Shown here: positions 50,801-56,800 of the stretch, one piece after another
How positions within the stretch are numbered: position 1 is the first letter of the stretch
How the letters are laid out: each line of letters starts with the position of its first letter
From: Crocodylus rhombifer
Lineage: Eukaryota; Chordata; Crocodylia; Crocodylidae
Direction: 5' to 3'
NCBI GenBank assembly: GCA_038503035.1
Contig: JAVSML010024426.1
Coordinates: 126,607-190,606 of the forward strand
Length of the DNA: 64,000 bases
The notes under the pieces: model-generated
The model's database searches: none
Told to the model about the DNA's origin: nothing
The model's input: only the letters and a program-made list of their open reading frames with translations
Position numbers and translations under genes: made by a program

Positions 50801-53800
50801 AGGTTCTTGGAAAAAGTAGATGCTGCTGATCACTATACATCTAACATGTCAAACAGCACTTTCTACCAAATTTGAATTCAGAACACATTTTTTCAACATA
50901 AACATCCCTTTCATTAAAAATACATTATGCATCACTTCACTTTATTTGTTTTAATAAGTGAAAGTAAATTTAAAATACAACCTTACATGCTGCATCTAAA
51001 AATGTGGTTAAAACGAACCACATTTGACTGAATGTAACTGCAACACCCTTTCATTTATTTAAGTTTTCCTAAACGTTACACAGTAAGTCTGTAGACTCTG
51101 AAGGAAAAATAAAACTTCTTAAAATAAAAAAGTTTAAATAAGCAGTACAAGAAAACTCACTTCAGTGGTAGACAGTCTTTTATCTCCATTATCACTGCCA
51201 ATGCCAGAGTCAGGGCCATGATTTTTATTGGGGTAAAAATCTTCCATACTATAAGAAGGAAAAAGGCAAACACAAAGTAAAATTTAACTTTTCTACATGA
51301 GAAGTGAAAAGTAAAACACCATTTTCCAAGCTGCGACAGGCGTGACTATGGACATTCTCAGTCTGCTAAAAAACTATTTTAAAAGAAAATTAAGATTCAA
51401 AAGATCAACCTACAGGGGTGGCCAACCTGTGCCACGGGCAGCCTGTGCATGGCACATGGCAGACTGTGGAGGGGACAGCACGGCAGCAGATGGGGCAAGG
51501 AGCAGAAGACAGAGCCACAGATCATACAGGTAGCAGAGGGCAAGAACCAGAAAGCAGAGCAAGAGACTGGGCAAGGAAGATCAGAATAGCACTCAGGGCA
51601 CGCTCCCCAACAAGGCTGGCCCCCACTGAATTAGCTTATCTTGTCGAGTTTCTTGTAAACTCAGACCACTTCTCACAGTCCACCCAAGTACTACGTCTGG
51701 GGGCAGTGTTTAAATACCAACTGCATCACTTCCTTTGAGAAACTACAACGCGTTAAACTTCACCCAGAGTTGTGGTTTCCTGACTACTACCAAGCCTGCC
51801 TTCTGGTCGAATGCTGTCATCTCACTACCCCTTGCTAACCCTGTCTGGATAGCTACTCAGGGCCCTGCTCAGAAACTAAACGTTCCAGAAATTCCAGCAC
51901 AAGGAAAACCTTGTTTCTTTTTTTCAGCACTAAACACTGACAAACCTAAGGGTTGTGAATGCAGCTTTAAATTTATTGCCAAGAATACAACAATGCTGTA
52001 TAGAATATTTGGTTTCCTAAAGCAAGACAGACTGAAAGTCCAAGCAGAAGGAAGTATATTTATTTGCTTATTTCAAAAAGATCTTCTATGAAAAAAGTCA
52101 AGTAAAATATTCCAAGTTTCTGATTTCAAGAGAACTCAAAGCAAAAAAGCCCAAATTGTTTTAAGCTTTGCAGGGTACAGTTCAATTTATAGTTTCTTCA
52201 AATATATACGGCTGTCTCATGGTCAGGAGAGGCAGGCTTTCTTGCTAACAAATTGTTCCACTTTGAGCAAGTTCAGGGAAATATAACCATAATGCCATAC
52301 TGTACTGCAGGAGCCCTAAAGAAGTGACCTGCTTCAATGAACACATTCAAAATAAGACTTTAGTCTAATTTCTGATATACTACACTAATTCTTCAGTGAG
52401 AATAATTATAATTTGTTTTGTAATAAGAGTTGAGTGAAATTTTGCTGAGTGTTTAATTTCAAAGCTGTTTCCATGCATTTTGAGCTCAAAACAGCAACAC
52501 AGAAACAAAACAAAAAGCTTCCAGATGAAATGAGGGCACTCGAAACTTTTTGAGTTTTGAAGCAGGTGGCAGGAGGCAGGGGAGAACCAGGGCTGCGCTG
52601 AGTGGCTCCGCAGCCCCCTGGAGCTCAGCCCAGTGGTGGGAGGCGGGCAGAGCCAGGGCTGAGCTCCATGGAGCCCAGCGCTGGGTGAGAGCTGCGCTGG
52701 TCCCAGGCGGCAGCAGCAGCCTCCTGTCATCCAGTGCAGATCCGGGGGTCTGCATCCCCACGAGGAGTCCGGCACAACCCCGCAGCCCTCCCGAGGGTGC
52801 AGGCCCCGGATCTGCATGCTGGATGACGGGAGGCTACCGCTGCCAGCAAGTGTCACGGAGTTTTGCTTTCAAGACTTTGAGGTGCAGGTTTCCAAGAAAC
52901 CCCTGCACCTAACTCCTTGAAACTTGGCAGGCTTCATGCCCTCAGAAGGGGCTACCATCCCTGCAACCTGGATGTGAATGAGACAACAAATGACAATGAT
53001 TTAGGAATTTTCATGATGTCCCATTATAGCCTATGAGCAAAACACTGAAACACGTCAAAACAGCGAAACAGTTTTGACGAAACGAAACGGGACAGTGCTT
53101 TGAAATGAAACAACAAAATGAAACACTGTCTCTTTGAAATGGCAAAATGGACGTCGAAACAAAACAATGGTGTTTCGCGCAGCCCTGCTAAACATTGAAT
53201 TCAAAGCAAAAATGAAGAAAGGAAAATACCTGTCGGTCAGTGGCTGGGAGGGGATTCGTTTTCCCAATGATGGAAGATCCAAAGAATCTGGTTTTTTATC
53301 TATTCTGAGGCATGCCTGAATGCTGAGGAATTTAAATATGTGTACTTTGCCCTTTAAACATATCTGTTAGGAAACACACAAAAAAATTAATTTAGCTACA
53401 CGATATATTTACAATACCATGTACGAACAAATACCTTTTATATCTAAGGGATTTCCGCCTTCCACCCACCCAATAAAAATGCAGCTCTGGTAGCTCATTA
53501 GTCAAGCTATAAAAAAAATCCTACTGCCTAGAAGCCCAAGACAGACAGAGCTGCTATGTAGGAAAATGCAAGTGCCAGTCTCTTGCCTGCAGCAGAAGGG
53601 TACAGCTGATCTAAGTGACAACAGGAGAAAAGCATTTAAACCATCTACGTGAGGAGAGGGTGGCAGAACAGATGAACATGTTGAATGAGAGAGGAACAAA
53701 GGGAAACACAATGTCTCTGTGAAAAATGGAGAAAAGGATGATGCATTTGGACAGGCCTAGTAACACGGCCTAGTAATGTCAGGGCAGACAAAAGCAAGTG

Positions 53801-56800
53801 TAAAGATGGAAAGAGCTTGCAGAAGTAGGGAAGTGGAAAGATGACAGGGGATCCTGTGGGAAAAAGGAAGCTGATCCTAATGCTGGGAGCTGCAGTTTTT
53901 CTCCTGGGCTGCACCACTGGAAGTTCACAATACCTTATCAGTTTGCCATGCAATGTAGCAGTTTCTTCTTCCTTTTCAAAATTTGATTTCTATATTTTGA
54001 AGGCCAGAATGGAACATTTTGATCAACTAGTCAGACCATGGACACAACATAAGGCAGAGAAGTTACCCCATGCTGAACAACTTCAGCGACTTGCACAGGA
54101 ATTGGGGGTGATTGGGCAGGTCCTATGTACTTCCTGATCAGCTACAGTAAAGGGTTAGATGAAGGACAAGCTACAAAACAAAACTTCTGAGCAAGGATCA
54201 TGGGTCCAGAAACATTTGTAGATGTTTTATACGACTGATAGCTGGTAATGAACCAAACACGCCTTCCCCTTCTTTTAAATCTATGGTTAGCCAAGGAACC
54301 AGAAGGGTTTTATACTAACCTGTGCTGGTGGTATCTGCATTGGATTGTTATCCAGAATTATTACTTGTAAATGGCATAATTTCCTGTAGCAAACTGGGAT
54401 CTCTGTAATTTTATTACAAGAAAAATCCAGCTTTACCAAGGGGAGGTCTCCCAATTCTGTAAGGGGGGAAAGACAACAGAATTAGACATCCTAATGCTTT
54501 GTGTAATAGACTTAAATCAGCGAGAGGATAGAGAGAAGCTTACCATCTGGCAACATATGGAGATTATTTCTTCTTATGTTTAACTCTCTGAGTGACTGCA
54601 ATTTTCCTATTTGCTGGGGAAGGACCTGAATCTCATTACAGCTAACATCCTAAGCAAAAGATAAGGAGTCAGTGAGTTGAACGATAGCTTGACTGAAATA
54701 AAACAAAGGAAATGTTACAAAGAAAGCTAGCACAGACATTTTAAAAAAGGCAAACTTATTTTCCCTTTTCCAAACAGAGACAGCTGTAACCTAAGTCTTA
54801 CAGCTTCCTCCTCAACCTAGAGTAACATCTAGTAGTATGAGTGCCCAAGCAAGAGACCTAAACCTGTGGACAAGTGACATTAACTTTGAGGCTAATGCAC
54901 TGGACTGCAGATCAGAAGATGCACCTGTTCCCATCTCTGCCAAAGATTTCTTATGCAAGCAAGTCATTTATATTCTGTTCCCTCTGTAAAATGGGGATAA
55001 TAATCCTTCTCCTTCAGTATGTTACGTGACCAAACCATTATTGGATCCAAACCCCTGAGCTTCTACTCCCCGAAGTAAAATACCCCAGCCTGTTATCAAT
55101 AAGGAGCAGCAATCTCTAAACGAGCACATGAAACAGTATAGTTACCCCAGGTGCTGCATGATTGCTTCTAACCTTTGCTAATGTATTGAACCTGGAGATG
55201 ACCTCAAATATATACACAAAAATGCAAGTTTCCAACCTGTTTTAATCTCAGTTCAATAAAGGAGACTGCAAGACCTAGTTTGCCAGGTGTGATTTGTATA
55301 TCTTACAACATTTAGATGTCTGCCTACCCAACATACAGGTGAAGAATCAAAGCTTTGTTTAAAAGGTTAGGTCTTTAGAGGCACATTCAGCTTTCCTCTC
55401 CAATAAGGAAATCCATAAGCTTCAGAATCAGCGCAACTCCCCGGTGCTGACAGAGGGACAAGGCAACCCCAGTCCTGCCCAGAGCTGGATGTCTGGGAAG
55501 CTGCAGGGTTGCCTCCTGCACAGATACTCTCATTCACTATTTCGCTACGCCCTAGCTCAGGACAGGATTCCTTCCATCAGCATGGCTCTCCAGCATCCAT
55601 CTGGGCACTTGCGTTGCCTACTAGCCTTAAAAGTGTGAAATGACTGTTGACCCATTTTCAATATGGGTGTAGACATAACGTAATGGTTTCCCCACTTCTA
55701 TTCTGGGCGCACGAGAAAAGAAGAAATTTCAAATTCATTCATACTATCCCAATCTACTTCCAAGTTAAATGACTCCTATTTGTATTCACCTCTGAAAAAT
55801 TAATCAAGGGTAAACAGGCTGAATTATTTCTGAAGTGTGCATGTCTATGATAAAAGCAGTCAGAACTCCTGTGGTAGAGGTGATATCTTTTATTAGACCA
55901 ACTAGGTAGTTGCAAAAATATTTTTATATTTGCAACTTCTGGGCGCACACGCCCTTCCTCAGGCAAAGGAGAATAGTAAAATGTCTCCTGGGTAGAAATA
56001 AAACTTCATACTGCACAGGGGACTGGAGAATGCTATTAGTTATCCTGGGTGGGAAAGTTCAATTTATGCAAATTAGGCTCGAATAAAAGTTGGAGCAGTC
56101 TATTTGCCCAAAGGTGTCTGATGGCAATCAGGATATTGAATTTGGTTAACAAAAAAAGCAGCAAAAAAGCAAAATTCAACATCCTGCTTGCCATCAGACA
56201 CCTTCTGGTAAAAGATATCGCCGCCCCTGCCACAAGAGTTTTGACTGCTTTTGCCTTTAGACCAACACGGCTGCAACTTATATTCCTGAGACATGCCTAC
56301 AACAGAAATGGGACACTGGTTGGTTGCAACGTCCAATTAGCAACACCCCTAAGAACTGACGAGACACCCGCCATCCCCCCAGTTCTCATTACCGCTGGAG
56401 TTAGTGCAGGCACGTTTCGTTCTGGGCGCAGCAGCTGTTGCCAGACTGCAAAAACTAATCTTTACTTAACACCAGACTGCCTCCTTACGCGCAATTACTG
56501 CTTGTTTGGCTTTCACAGATTAACTTTATGGCAACACATACGAAGTTCTGAAGAGCAAAAACAGTCATCCCATTTTCATCTGTAAATATTTCTGAATCAA
56601 GGAACTTCAGTCAGGGGACAGGACAGTAGGTAAACAAATCATAGAAATGTCAAACATATTCTAACAAGGATCTTTTAAATGTGCAGGCTGACTGACAGTA
56701 TTTCTTTACCCCTGTAGAAGGAAGACTTCCAGGTGAAAGACATTTAGAAAAGGAATGTGATAAATAATGGCCATTAAGTATAATATATTGTACAAGGGGT

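Larger units (their letters stand above)
51249..53229 (-). other. LRCH2 intron 6
   Basis: 1981 bp; holds two possible hAT-like elements (51412-51628 and 52425-53189). Elsewhere nothing recognised. Confidence 0.7.

Noticed and set aside
52380..52912. 158- and 120-codon frames in the GC-rich core
   Set aside because: Within a probable transposable element; open on both strands because of base composition.
56049..56585. 178-codon plus-strand frame
   Set aside because: Largely inside the composite short element with the hairpin.
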